Shown one piece after another: positions 15,316 through 22,790 of a DNA stretch of 46,718 nt. Origin of the DNA: an uncultured Lachnospiraceae bacterium (GTDB lineage Bacteria > Bacillota > Clostridia > Lachnospirales > Lachnospiraceae). The notes under the pieces are model-generated. The model had not been told where the DNA came from and searched no databases. It saw nothing but the letters and a program-made list of their open reading frames with translations. Position numbers and translations under genes: made by a program. The stretch spans positions 1 to 46,718 of the forward strand of contig CADAXW010000022.1 of the NCBI GenBank assembly GCA_902792005.1. The letters run 5' to 3'. Numbering within the stretch: the first letter of the stretch is position 1; every line of letters begins with the position of its first letter.

Positions 15316-16851
15316 CTACAACCCATAGATCCTGCGTCCCGCTGCCCGTTCCTTCTTCAGCCGTTCCAGGGCCGCTTCCGTAACTCTCTCTCCGCCGCGG
15401 AGAATGGGGATCCCCGGCGGATATACATAGATATCCCGCTGCACGAAGTCTCCAACCTTCGGAAGGGGATCCGCCTTCAGAACCTCGGTGATCTCACTGT
15501 CTTCTTCGTCATCGGGATCCTCCCCTGCCAACGCTTCATCCAGATCCACCACCAGCGCTTCGCTCGATTCTTCCGCTCTCTTCCGCATTGCTTCGTATTC
15601 CCTGGCCTTCCGCTCCTCCTCTGCTTTCGCTCTCAGCTCGGCCTCGGCTCTGGCTTTTCGGTTGGCCGCACGTTTTCTCCTGCGCTCCCTCTTCTTTATC
15701 TCATCCTCCAGACGGAGCAGTGCTTCCTTCAAATGTTCCAGCTCTTCTTCCGTATCGCAGGCAGTCCCGATCAGGATCAACGCATCAGTCTCCGCAAGCT
15801 CCACAACAACGCCGGTTTCCTGCTCCAGCCAGGCCGCCATTTCCAGACCATACATCACAGGACCCTGCGCTTCATCCTCCGGTTTGTCCTTCAGCCGCAG
15901 CATCAGCCGGGTGGGGTCCCCGTCCTCAGGAAAGTCAACCAGGGTAAGGCGTTTCAGCGAGCTTCCCAGATCCTCCCGGAATACACGCATCCTCCAGACA
16001 TACTGATCCAGCGCCTCCCGATTCCGGTCCGCCCAATCCACCGCCTGCTCTGCCGAAGCCAGGAGCAGATAGGACGGGGAGCTTGACTGAAATACCGCAA
16101 GCTGCTTTTGTACTTCCGCTTCCTCCGCCTCACCGTTCACATGCAGGATGGCCGTCTGCGTCAGAGACGGCAGGGTTTTATGTAAACTCTGAACCACATA
16201 TTCCGCTTTCCAGTACAGACCGCTGTGCCAGGACAGATCTGAGCAGAAGGGCAAATGTGCTCCGTGGGCCTCATCCACAATGAGCGGGATCCCGTACTCA
16301 TGCAGCACTGCATGAAGCTCTCCCAGTGGAGAAAAGGCCCCGCCGTAGGTGGGGGAAGTGATGATACAGCCTGCCACCTGCTCCTTATCTTCCAATTCAT
16401 CCAGTGCCTCTGAAAGCGCGTCGCTCTGCACCGGTCCATACTCCGGATCTCCCGTGGGAAGCAGCACCTTCGTCTCCGCACCCACCAGACGGAGTCCATT
16501 CCAGACAGACTTGTGACAGTTGGCTGCCACTAGATAGATCGGTCCTTCCAGTCCCCGCTGCTTCCACAGCTCTGCCGATGCATAGATCGCAGCCAGTAAT
16601 CCGCCGGTGGATCCATTCACCAGATAATGACTGTAGTCCGCCCCGTAGATCCGGGCTGCCTCCTCCTGAGACGCACGGATGGGACCCGAGGCATGATGCA
16701 GGTCATCGGTGCCGGGCACCTCCGTCACATCCATGTGGAAGATATCATCCCACATTTCCCCGAACCGATCCCTTCTTTTATGCCCCGGCATATGCCAGGG
16801 AGAAAGGGTTCGTTCCGTATATTCCTTTAGCATACTTCTGATCTGGTCCAA
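15316..16851 (-). CDS. Orn/Lys/Arg decarboxylase-type PLP enzyme (YaaO-like)
   Basis: A fold-type I PLP enzyme, probably decarboxylating arginine or lysine; YaaO of Bacillus sits at the same place beside tmk. Visible: TLSPWHMPGHKR, VNGSTGGLLAAIYA, VDEAHGAHLPF and the PLP lysine in QSLHKTLPSLTQTA. Residues about 380-455 form an Arg/Lys/Ala/Glu-rich helical insertion (KKRERRRKRAANRKARAEAE) and an acidic stretch. The family's C-terminal motif VYPPGIPILRGGERVT follows. I prefer a TTG start at 16851, 8 bases from AGGAG; the first ATG in frame is at 16833. The true length (511 or 505) is open. The substrate cannot be told from sequence. Confidence 0.88.
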   Translation of the reverse strand: MDQIRSMLKEYTERTLSPWHMPGHKRRDRFGEMWDDIFHMDVTEVPGTDDLHHASGPIRASQEEAARIYGADYSHYLVNGSTGGLLAAIYASAELWKQRGLEGPIYLVAANCHKSVWNGLRLVGAETKVLLPTGDPEYGPVQSDALSEALDELEDKEQVAGCIITSPTYGGAFSPLGELHAVLHEYGIPLIVDEAHGAHLPFCSDLSWHSGLYWKAEYVVQSLHKTLPSLTQTAILHVNGEAEEAEVQKQLAVFQSSSPSYLLLASAEQAVDWADRNREALDQYVWRMRVFREDLGSSLKRLTLVDFPEDGDPTRLMLRLKDKPEDEAQGPVMYGLEMAAWLEQETGVVVELAETDALILIGTACDTEEELEHLKEALLRLEDEIKKRERRRKRAANRKARAEAELRAKAEEERKAREYEAMRKRAEESSEALVVDLDEALAGEDPDDEEDSEITEVLKADPLPKVGDFVQRDIYVYPPGIPILRGGERVTEAALERLKKERAAGRRIYGL

Positions 16852-16896
16852 ATCATTTTCTCCTCTTAAACAAAGCAATACAATTACATTATAAAT

Positions 16897-16924
16897 ATAA
16901 TAAAAACCGTTTGCCTTTTGTCAG
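16897..16924 (-). promoter_or_regulatory. Decarboxylase promoter
   Basis: On the minus strand CTGACA (16919-16924) and TATTAT (16897-16902) are 16 bases apart. It interleaves with the divergent plus-strand promoter at 16911-16939, so the two may compete. Confidence 0.45.
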
Positions 16925-16939
16925 TTCCTTTACTATAAT
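16911..16939 (+). promoter_or_regulatory. Promoter of the two-TM repeat protein gene
   Basis: TTGCCT (16911-16916), 17 bases, then a perfect TATAAT (16934-16939). The start codon is 52 bases downstream with GAAAGGAG before it. Confidence 0.65.
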
Positions 16940-16991
16940 ACTCCATGTGTAATTATCGGCGCAATGCCTTAAAAATGAAAGGAGTGTCCTC

Positions 16992-18026
16992 ATGGCACAG
17001 GCAACAACTGTAAAAACCAAATCGCAGTACAAGGTAAGTTTTATCCTTTGGATCATCCTTGCTGTGGTCTTCACCATCGTCGCAGCGATCGACGGCATCA
17101 TCGTCGGCGAGTATATGTTCATGGGCAAGACCAAGAGTCTGAACCAGATCATCGCTGACGGCGCAACGCCCGAAAAAGGTGATTATGTAACACTGCATGT
17201 ACGTTTCGTTCTCGGCAACTTCGCAGAGACCAAGCATAAGATCAACGGCTTCATTCCCGCCGGAACCGATCAGCATTACGCGATCGTTCTGGATGACGGT
17301 TCTGTGATGCCCATCATGGTAAAGAGCAAGAGCGACATCGAAAAGCTGGAAGCCATGGTTACCACAACGGTCCAGTATCTTAACGGAGAAACAAAGGATA
17401 TTCCCATGGAAACCCTTGAATTGCAGGGCTGCATCGAATCCATGGATAAGGAGATCGAAGGCTTCTACAAGCAGGCACTGAACCAGGTTGATATCACGGA
17501 CGCCAACGTTAATATCCGTTACCTTACCATGGATGCAACCCAGACCCGCTTCTCCAAATTCCTGATCTTCGGCTTCCTGGTATTAATGGTAGGCTTATGC
17601 ATCTTCCTGGCTATCATGTCCAGAAAGAAGATGAAGGAGCTTTCGAAGCTCCAGAGCATTGCCCGCGAAAATGCGGCAGACCCGATGCTCAACCCCTTCC
17701 TGAACTCCGCAGCCGCACAGATGAATCCGTATGCACCGGCTGGCACGGATGCAGCAGGAAACGCTGAGGCAAATATACCGCAGCAAACCCCTGATATGTC
17801 CGGCATGAACCCGCAGATGCCCGGTATGAACCCGCAGATGCCCGGCATGAACCCGCAGATGCCCGGCATGAACCCGCAGATGCCCGGCATGAACCCGCAG
17901 ATGCCCGGTATGAGTCAGCAGGCAACCGCAACCGAGGATGCACTGGCATCCTATACACCGGCACAGCAGACCACAACACAGTCTCTGGTAGAGAACGGCA
18001 TCGACTTCCCCGGATCCAATCAGTAA
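16992..18026 (+). CDS. Two-TM membrane protein with MNPQMPG tandem repeats
   Basis: A 344-residue protein. Hydrophobic helices lie at about 15-40 (VSFILWIILAVVFTIVAAID) and 185-207 (FLIFGFLVLMVGLCIFLAIM), with a soluble, probably extracellular domain between them. The cytoplasmic tail has five exact MNPQMPG units and ends Gln/Thr-rich. The first 200 residues resemble a Lachnospiraceae membrane family (possibly DUF6709), but I cannot confirm this. It is a single gene with a strong promoter and terminator. No enzyme motif is seen. Confidence 0.85.
   Translation: MAQATTVKTKSQYKVSFILWIILAVVFTIVAAIDGIIVGEYMFMGKTKSLNQIIADGATPEKGDYVTLHVRFVLGNFAETKHKINGFIPAGTDQHYAIVLDDGSVMPIMVKSKSDIEKLEAMVTTTVQYLNGETKDIPMETLELQGCIESMDKEIEGFYKQALNQVDITDANVNIRYLTMDATQTRFSKFLIFGFLVLMVGLCIFLAIMSRKKMKELSKLQSIARENAADPMLNPFLNSAAAQMNPYAPAGTDAAGNAEANIPQQTPDMSGMNPQMPGMNPQMPGMNPQMPGMNPQMPGMNPQMPGMSQQATATEDALASYTPAQQTTTQSLVENGIDFPGSNQ
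17805..17909 (+). repeat. Five 21-bp in-frame repeats (MNPQMPG)
   Basis: ATGAACCCGCAGATGCCCGG(C/T) is repeated five times with almost no change, inside the two-TM protein gene. The near-identity of the copies points to recent expansion; each change in copy number keeps frame. Confidence 0.9.
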
Positions 18027-18075
18027 GCGGATCCGACCGATAAACGGATCCAATCAGTAAGCGGATCCGACCGAT
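18011..18075 (+). repeat. 31-bp direct duplication across a stop codon
   Basis: A 31-bp segment starting CGGATCCAATCAGTAAGC occurs at 18011-18041 and again at 18045-18075, separated by AAA. The first copy contains the end and TAA stop of the two-TM protein gene, so the second is a non-coding copy. Confidence 0.9.
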
Positions 18076-18105
18076 CGAATACCGAATACGTAATAGCAAA
18101 AGGAA

Positions 18106-18142
18106 AACCCCGCAGCACATCGCTGCGGGGTTCTTTCTTTTG
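18106..18142. terminator. Strong terminator between convergent genes
   Basis: AACCCCGCAGC (18106-18116) pairs perfectly with GCTGCGGGGTT (18122-18132) over a 5-base loop, followed by TCTTTCTTTT. It ends the two-TM protein gene and possibly the convergent LTA-synthase-like gene. Confidence 0.9.
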
Positions 18143-18167
18143 TTATTCGCTACGATTCATTTCGTAG

Positions 18168-21032
18168 TTATTCACCCAGGGCACCTTCGTCCGGTACGGT
18201 ACCGCCCGTTCCGGCTGCACCGTCGGTTCCGGTTCCTCCGTCAGTTCCGGTTCCTCCGTCGGTTCCGGTTCCTCCATCGGTTCCGGTTCCTCCGTCGGTT
18301 CCGGTTCCGCCATCCGTTCCGGTTCCGCTGTCCTTCTTCTCCTCCGTACTTCCATTTGCAGGAGTCGGTGTGTACGGTTTCATATTCTTATTCTTCGTAT
18401 AATCGTATTCCTTCTTAACCTCAGGGAATACACCCAGATTATACAAATGTCCGAAGTAGTCTGTATCCAGAACACCGTAGCAGTAGTTGATCTTATTTCG
18501 TACCAGCGCGCTCATATCTTCCACATAGGTATCCGGAAGCTTCTCCGCTGCACTGTTCGGTGTGAACTCACCACCAACATACTGACCCTTATCCGTCTTC
18601 CAGTTGTAGCTCATATTGAATGAGATCGGTGTTGCATTTGAGAAGACATCACGTCCCGGGAGCAGTCTGGAATCCCACTCGGTTCCGAACAGGTTCGAAA
18701 GTGTCGGAAGGATATCCAGGGCGCTGGTCGGTGTATCCACAATGATGGGATCCATCTTCTCCAGACAGCCACTCCAAATGATCAGGCGGTTGTGGTCACG
18801 CTGCATATAGTTTGTTACGTTGTAGCCATACAGCTCTGACAGATAAGGCATCTCGCCGAGGGCTGCATCATTATCCAGACCGTAGGGGAAATGATCCGCT
18901 GCCATAACAATTACGGTATCATCTGCGATTCCGGCCTTCTCCAGCTGGTCGATCAGGTAGGTCATGGCATCCTCAAGCTCGAGGTTTGCTGCGATATAAC
19001 CCTTGACCGGCTCAGAGTACGGAAGATTCTCAACCTTATCCCAGTGCTTCCGGGACATGTTGTTTACATCCTTACCGTAAATGGAGTGTCCGCTGACGGT
19101 CATGTAGTAAATGTTGAACGGCTGCTTGTTGATGTACTGCGGAAGTGTTCCTTCGATCATCTCCACATCACTCTCCGGCCAACCGCCTGAGATGTACTCC
19201 TCGGCACCATTTCCGACACCCTCGAAGCCATCACAGTAACCCAGATTTATATGGGTCTTATCACGACTGTAGTAAGTATAGTCATTGTTATGATACATCT
19301 TTCCATAGTAGCCCAGCCGATCCAGCTGACTTCCCATGGTCCAGTAGTTATTATAGGTTGCCGTCTGCTTCATGGACTGTCCACCCAAGGTCGGCAGCAT
19401 ACCCATGATATTCTGATACTCACCACCTGTGGTACCGGCAGTTGCCTGCTCGATGTAGTCCGTGAAGTTGATACCCTTCGTAGACATACGGTACAGGGTC
19501 GGTGTCAGCTTCGGATCGATGATATCTCCGCTGAACGCCTCACAGGAAAGGAAGATCAGGTTCTTTCCCTTGAAGAGTCCGGTGTACTCATTCTCCATCG
19601 TTGCATTGAGTGAGCCCACATAGGAATCCAGCTCTGCATACTGCCCTTCATCCTTTTCGGCCAGCTCGGAGAAGGAGATCGGCAGCCGGTTCGGTCCGTA
19701 GGTCTTCTTTGCCTCCGTTGTAGCAACCTGTGTGCTTCCGGTCTCTGAGGAAGGTGTCTTACCGCCTTCTGTGGATCCCGGATCGCCGCCCTCGGTTGAA
19801 ACATCCTTATCTCCGGAGGAAACCTCAAAGCCACGCTTTGAATCCGCATTTGTCATCTTCCGCCATATCTCCTTACGGATACCGGTTATGAAACCGAAGT
19901 CCGTAACGGCGCTTTCGAAATAGTACTCATTTGTATAAACCTGACGATAGGACTTGATGCAGAAGATCAGAAGCAATGCTACAAGGTAGCATCCTACGGA
20001 TACGATCGCCATCTTAACCTTACGTCGAACGCCTGTCTTCAGTGAAAGCAGGTGTTTCTTATCGATCTTCAGCTCGAAGAACAGGAACGCTGCAGTGGGC
20101 AGCAGGTACAGAACGATATGGTAGATACCCTGCCAGGAGGTGATGAGACGGAAGATATCGGCCTTGAAACCACCGGCAGCATCCGCTGCACCATGAAGTA
20201 CCGTGTTCAGATCATAAAATACCTTGAACTGAAGGTATACAAAATATTCTATCAGGAACGGAATGACCGGAATGAAGATCACAATGGCCTTCACGATCAT
20301 ATTTACCTTCCTGCTTCTGGCAATGGATGAAACCAGAGATCCAAGCAGTCCGTAGAATACGGAGAACAGGATGATAAAGATCGCATGCATTCCGAAGAAG
20401 TCACGAACCGTGGTCAGATTAAACACCGCCTCATAGAATATAAAGATCACAGGGATCATTGCTCTTGAAATAAAGAAGAACAACGGCTTGTTATTCTGGA
20501 AGCTCGTTTCAAACTTCTGGGAAAGGCTCTTCTTTCCGCCGCCTCCGGAGGGTGGTCTTCGATTACCGGAGTTTCCTCCGCCTCCACCTCCGCCGCCCGG
20601 AGTTCTTCCGGAGTTTCCTCCGCCCTCCGCACGTACGCCCGGACGTGCCGGTCTTTGCTGGGGTCTCTGCTGAGGTCTTCCTTCGGCTCCCGGTCTCTGG
20701 GTCGGTCTTACCTCCTCCTGACTGCGGATCCTACCCGAGGATGCCCGCCTCACCGGTCTTGCTTCCGCAACCACCGTTTTTCTGGTCTTCGGTAAGGAGA
20801 TCTGACCTCCGGAGCTCTTCTGTCCTGTTTTTCCGGAAACGGCCGAAGTTCTTTGCTCAAATTCCCTCTGCTGTTCCCGAAGCGCTCGAAGCTCAGGAAC
20901 CATTTCCCTCGTCACATAACGAGCATCTCTTCGATTCCCGGACAGGATCTCTTCTTCCTCTTCCTCCAGTTCACGGATGAAGTCCAGATCTTCTTCCGGA
21001 TACTCGTCATACTTTCTTAATTCTGCACCCAT
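18168..21032 (-). CDS. LTA-synthase-like sulfatase-fold membrane enzyme
   Basis: Likely transfers phosphoglycerol or a related group to a surface polymer on the outer face of the membrane. It is 954 residues. The cytoplasmic N-terminus (1-185) is charged, then Arg/Pro/Gln- and Gly-rich. Five membrane helices lie at about 185-370, then an extracellular alkaline-phosphatase-fold domain. Metal and catalytic residues are visible: FLSCEAFSGD, the probable nucleophile Thr in ATAGTTGGEY, TVSGHSIYG and VIVMAADHFPYG. A Ser/Thr/Gly/Glu-rich insertion (about 400-435) precedes that domain. The C-terminus has about six GTGTDG repeats. LtaS of Staphylococcus is about 646 residues; the additions are all low complexity. 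Substrate unknown. Confidence 0.88.
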   Translation of the reverse strand: MGAELRKYDEYPEEDLDFIRELEEEEEEILSGNRRDARYVTREMVPELRALREQQREFEQRTSAVSGKTGQKSSGGQISLPKTRKTVVAEARPVRRASSGRIRSQEEVRPTQRPGAEGRPQQRPQQRPARPGVRAEGGGNSGRTPGGGGGGGGNSGNRRPPSGGGGKKSLSQKFETSFQNNKPLFFFISRAMIPVIFIFYEAVFNLTTVRDFFGMHAIFIILFSVFYGLLGSLVSSIARSRKVNMIVKAIVIFIPVIPFLIEYFVYLQFKVFYDLNTVLHGAADAAGGFKADIFRLITSWQGIYHIVLYLLPTAAFLFFELKIDKKHLLSLKTGVRRKVKMAIVSVGCYLVALLLIFCIKSYRQVYTNEYYFESAVTDFGFITGIRKEIWRKMTNADSKRGFEVSSGDKDVSTEGGDPGSTEGGKTPSSETGSTQVATTEAKKTYGPNRLPISFSELAEKDEGQYAELDSYVGSLNATMENEYTGLFKGKNLIFLSCEAFSGDIIDPKLTPTLYRMSTKGINFTDYIEQATAGTTGGEYQNIMGMLPTLGGQSMKQTATYNNYWTMGSQLDRLGYYGKMYHNNDYTYYSRDKTHINLGYCDGFEGVGNGAEEYISGGWPESDVEMIEGTLPQYINKQPFNIYYMTVSGHSIYGKDVNNMSRKHWDKVENLPYSEPVKGYIAANLELEDAMTYLIDQLEKAGIADDTVIVMAADHFPYGLDNDAALGEMPYLSELYGYNVTNYMQRDHNRLIIWSGCLEKMDPIIVDTPTSALDILPTLSNLFGTEWDSRLLPGRDVFSNATPISFNMSYNWKTDKGQYVGGEFTPNSAAEKLPDTYVEDMSALVRNKINYCYGVLDTDYFGHLYNLGVFPEVKKEYDYTKNKNMKPYTPTPANGSTEEKKDSGTGTDGGTGTDGGTGTDGGTGTDGGTGTDGGTGTDGAAGTGGTVPDEGALGE
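18222..18330 (-). repeat. 18-bp tandem repeats encoding GTGTDG units
   Basis: About six imperfect copies of an 18-base unit (plus-strand form GGTTCCGGTTCCTCCGTC) encode the C-terminal tail of the LTA-synthase-like protein. The unit keeps frame, so copy changes alter only tail length. Confidence 0.85.
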
Positions 21033-21113
21033 TTCCTCACTCTCCGATGATTATTCTTTGACTTGAAACGCCTTGGGCTGTAGTGTTTTCCCTGTATTTT
21101 TTTCCAAAAAAAA

Positions 21114-21162
21114 TGTATCATGATACACTTCGGGCACTATAACTACTATAGTGTACACTATA
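21114..21162. promoter_or_regulatory. Two palindromes upstream of the LTA-synthase-like gene
   Basis: TGTATCATGATACA (21114-21127) and TATAGTGTACACTATA (21147-21162) are perfect palindromes with centres 34 bases apart, 80-130 bases before the start of the gene. This spacing is close to three helical turns, so two dimers could bind the same face. The TGTA...TACA arms recall GntR-type sites. Confidence 0.5.
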
Positions 21163-21183
21163 TTTTGTTGTTTTGCAACTCTT

Positions 21184-22284
21184 TCACACAACATCTAACA
21201 ACTTTTGTGCTTTTTCACGAATTGCCATGGTTCCCGCGCGTTCCGCAACCAGTCGGAGATTCTCTTTTGCCCGTTCCTTATCACCCTGATAGAGCTGGAT
21301 CCATGCCAGCTGATAGGTGAAATCCATCCAGAACAGAGGATGCTTTCCGTCTTCCAGTTCCTTCTGTACGTATGGGAGCGCTTTGGAAGGATCCTCACTG
21401 ATCAGATCCAGCCGTCCTTGCCAGTCCCTGCGGATATCCTGATAATACTTTTCCGTCACCGCCAGCTGCCGGGGTGCAGTTTCCAGCACATGCAGCTCCT
21501 CGGAATATTTGTGGAAAAGATCCATCCTTCCCTGATCCACCGCCGCAAGTCCAAGAAGAAGGATCCGCCCTCCCTTCATCTGGAACATCATGGTTCCTTC
21601 CATCTGCCCCAGCTTGCGCTCCATTTCAGCGTAATCCCCCAGATAGAAGCACGCGGTGGCCTGATAGAACAGGGTCTGATTCCGTATGATCCTGGGCAGG
21701 ACCTCCATGCGATACAGCTCATACACATCAAAAGAGAGCCGCGGGTCACAGTTCTCCAGAAGGATCGCCCGGCGCTTAGCCTCCTCCTTCTTTTTAAATG
21801 ATGAACTGACTGGATTGATGCCCATGATAATGCAGACTAAAAATACCACCCAGGTAAACTGACTGCGGCTGCCGCCCTTCAGGATATAAAGCATAAGAAG
21901 GCTGACCACAAGGATGTCCGTGATGGCTTCATTGATGAAGGCCAGCCGGCGCATCTTCTTCCGATACTCCTGATGGATCGCCTGGGCCGCCGGATTCTCC
22001 AGGGACTGCTTCCTCACCGCCACATAGCGATCACGGTCCGTCATCAGGTTTATAAGCTCCTGCAACGCCTTTGAAAAAGCGATCATTGTGATGAGATACA
22101 GGGAAAATGTGAGAATGAAATATGCTACCTTGCTTCCCCCTTCGATATCTCCGGTCAATCTGCCCAGCAGATATTGTCTGGCTACAAATGTACTGAGAGC
22201 AAAAAAGCCGATCGCCGCTGCAGCAAACAGAGCAAGAAACCCGGGATGCAGGCGATTCTTTTTTACAGTTACGGTTTCGTTCAT
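21184..22284 (-). CDS. Membrane protein with TPR-like C-terminal half, unknown
   Basis: A 366-residue protein. Four hydrophobic segments are at about 14-34, 50-74, 110-130 and 135-155 (GFLALFAAAAIGFFALS; VAYFILTFSLYLITMIAFS; ITDILVVSLLMLYIL; FTWVVFLVCIIMGI). The rest is soluble helical repeats (YQATACFYLGDYAEMERKLG; WIQLYQGDKERAKENLRLV) of TPR-like spacing. I recognise no named family. GGGAGAG precedes the ATG. It lies upstream of the LTA-synthase-like gene on the same strand, but that gene has its own palindrome-bearing upstream region. Confidence 0.8.
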   Translation of the reverse strand: MNETVTVKKNRLHPGFLALFAAAAIGFFALSTFVARQYLLGRLTGDIEGGSKVAYFILTFSLYLITMIAFSKALQELINLMTDRDRYVAVRKQSLENPAAQAIHQEYRKKMRRLAFINEAITDILVVSLLMLYILKGGSRSQFTWVVFLVCIIMGINPVSSSFKKKEEAKRRAILLENCDPRLSFDVYELYRMEVLPRIIRNQTLFYQATACFYLGDYAEMERKLGQMEGTMMFQMKGGRILLLGLAAVDQGRMDLFHKYSEELHVLETAPRQLAVTEKYYQDIRRDWQGRLDLISEDPSKALPYVQKELEDGKHPLFWMDFTYQLAWIQLYQGDKERAKENLRLVAERAGTMAIREKAQKLLDVV

Positions 22285-22320
22285 TATTTCTCTCCCTTCA
22301 CCCCAAGATCAAAGAGACTC

Positions 22321-22349
22321 TTGACAGTTGGGGCTGTATTTGATATTAT
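22321..22349 (+). promoter_or_regulatory. tRNA cluster promoter
   Basis: A perfect TTGACA (22321-22326), 17 bases, then TATTAT (22344-22349). Transcription would start near 22356, giving a leader of about 75 bases with a GCGTT/AACGC hairpin and a GGTTTC/GAAACC pairing before the tRNA-Ser part. Confidence 0.8.
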
Positions 22350-22429
22350 ATTTAAGCGTTTGAAGAACGCAAACTGATGAAGTCACTGGTTTCGTGACAT
22401 GCGAAACCTTGGTGAGGGATTCAGGCACT

Positions 22430-22500
22430 GGAGATGTACTCAAGTGGCTGAAGAGGCGCCCCTGCTAAGGGTGTAGGTCGGGGAACCGGCGCGAGGGTTC
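22430..22500 (+). pseudogene. tRNA-Ser(GCT), truncated in the T-loop
   Basis: The acceptor 5' strand GGAGATG, the D-arm, the anticodon arm CGCCC-CTGCTAA-GGGTG (anticodon GCT) and the long variable arm typical of tRNA-Ser are all intact. The T-arm begins (GAGGGTTC) and then stops: the expected T-loop remainder, 3' T-stem and CATCTCC acceptor strand are missing. The sequence switches without a gap to the body of a tRNA-Asn. It cannot fold as a tRNA. Confidence 0.88.
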
Positions 22501-22565
22501 TAGCTCAATGGTAGAGCACTCGGCTGTTAACCGAGTTGTTGTAGGTTCGAGCCCTACTCGGGGAG
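22501..22565 (+). pseudogene. tRNA-Asn(GTT) lacking its 5' acceptor strand
   Basis: From position 8 on it is a normal tRNA-Asn: TAGCTCAATGGTAGAGC D-arm, anticodon arm CGGCTGTTAACCG (GTT) and T-arm GTAGG-TTCGAGC-CCTAC. The 3' acceptor strand TCGGGGA with discriminator G follows. The seven bases before it are AGGGTTC, the end of the truncated tRNA-Ser, which do not pair with TCGGGGA; TCCCCGA would be needed. It is therefore fused to the Ser remnant. Confidence 0.86.
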
Positions 22566-22600
22566 CTCCCGACAGATCCAAACTGTCGGTAACATATTCA

Positions 22601-22671
22601 GGTGCTGTAGCCAAGTGGTAAGGCGTGGGACTGCAACTCCCTGATCATCGGTTCAAATCCGTTCAGCACCT
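22601..22671 (+). tRNA. tRNA-Cys(GCA)
   Basis: The acceptor GGTGCTG/CAGCACC pairs fully and the anticodon loop CTGCAAC gives GCA. The D-arm is GCCAAGTGGTAAGGC. CCA is not encoded (TCAT follows). The T-stem ATCGG/CCGTT has one mismatch (T-T). It is cotranscribed with the fused tRNA-Ser/Asn and followed by a terminator. Confidence 0.93.
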
Positions 22672-22676
22672 CATAT

Positions 22677-22732
22677 AAAAAGCGGTTCTCATCCGACTTG
22701 CAACCCAAGTATTTGATGAGTTCCGCTTTTTT
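22677..22732 (+). terminator. tRNA operon terminator
   Basis: AAAAGCGG pairs with CCGCTTTT and, inside, CTCATC with GATGAG; a T run follows. Confidence 0.85.
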
Positions 22733-22790
22733 CATTTTATTTCCTTCTTTTATTTCCTTCGGCTTTCTCCCTGCTCCTTCTCTCCGTCAT

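Noticed and set aside
22355-22425. CTGATGA ... GAAA in the tRNA leader resembles a hammerhead ribozyme core
   Set aside because: Stem II would need unpaired extra bases, and no stem III with a cleavage NUH next to stem I can be formed.
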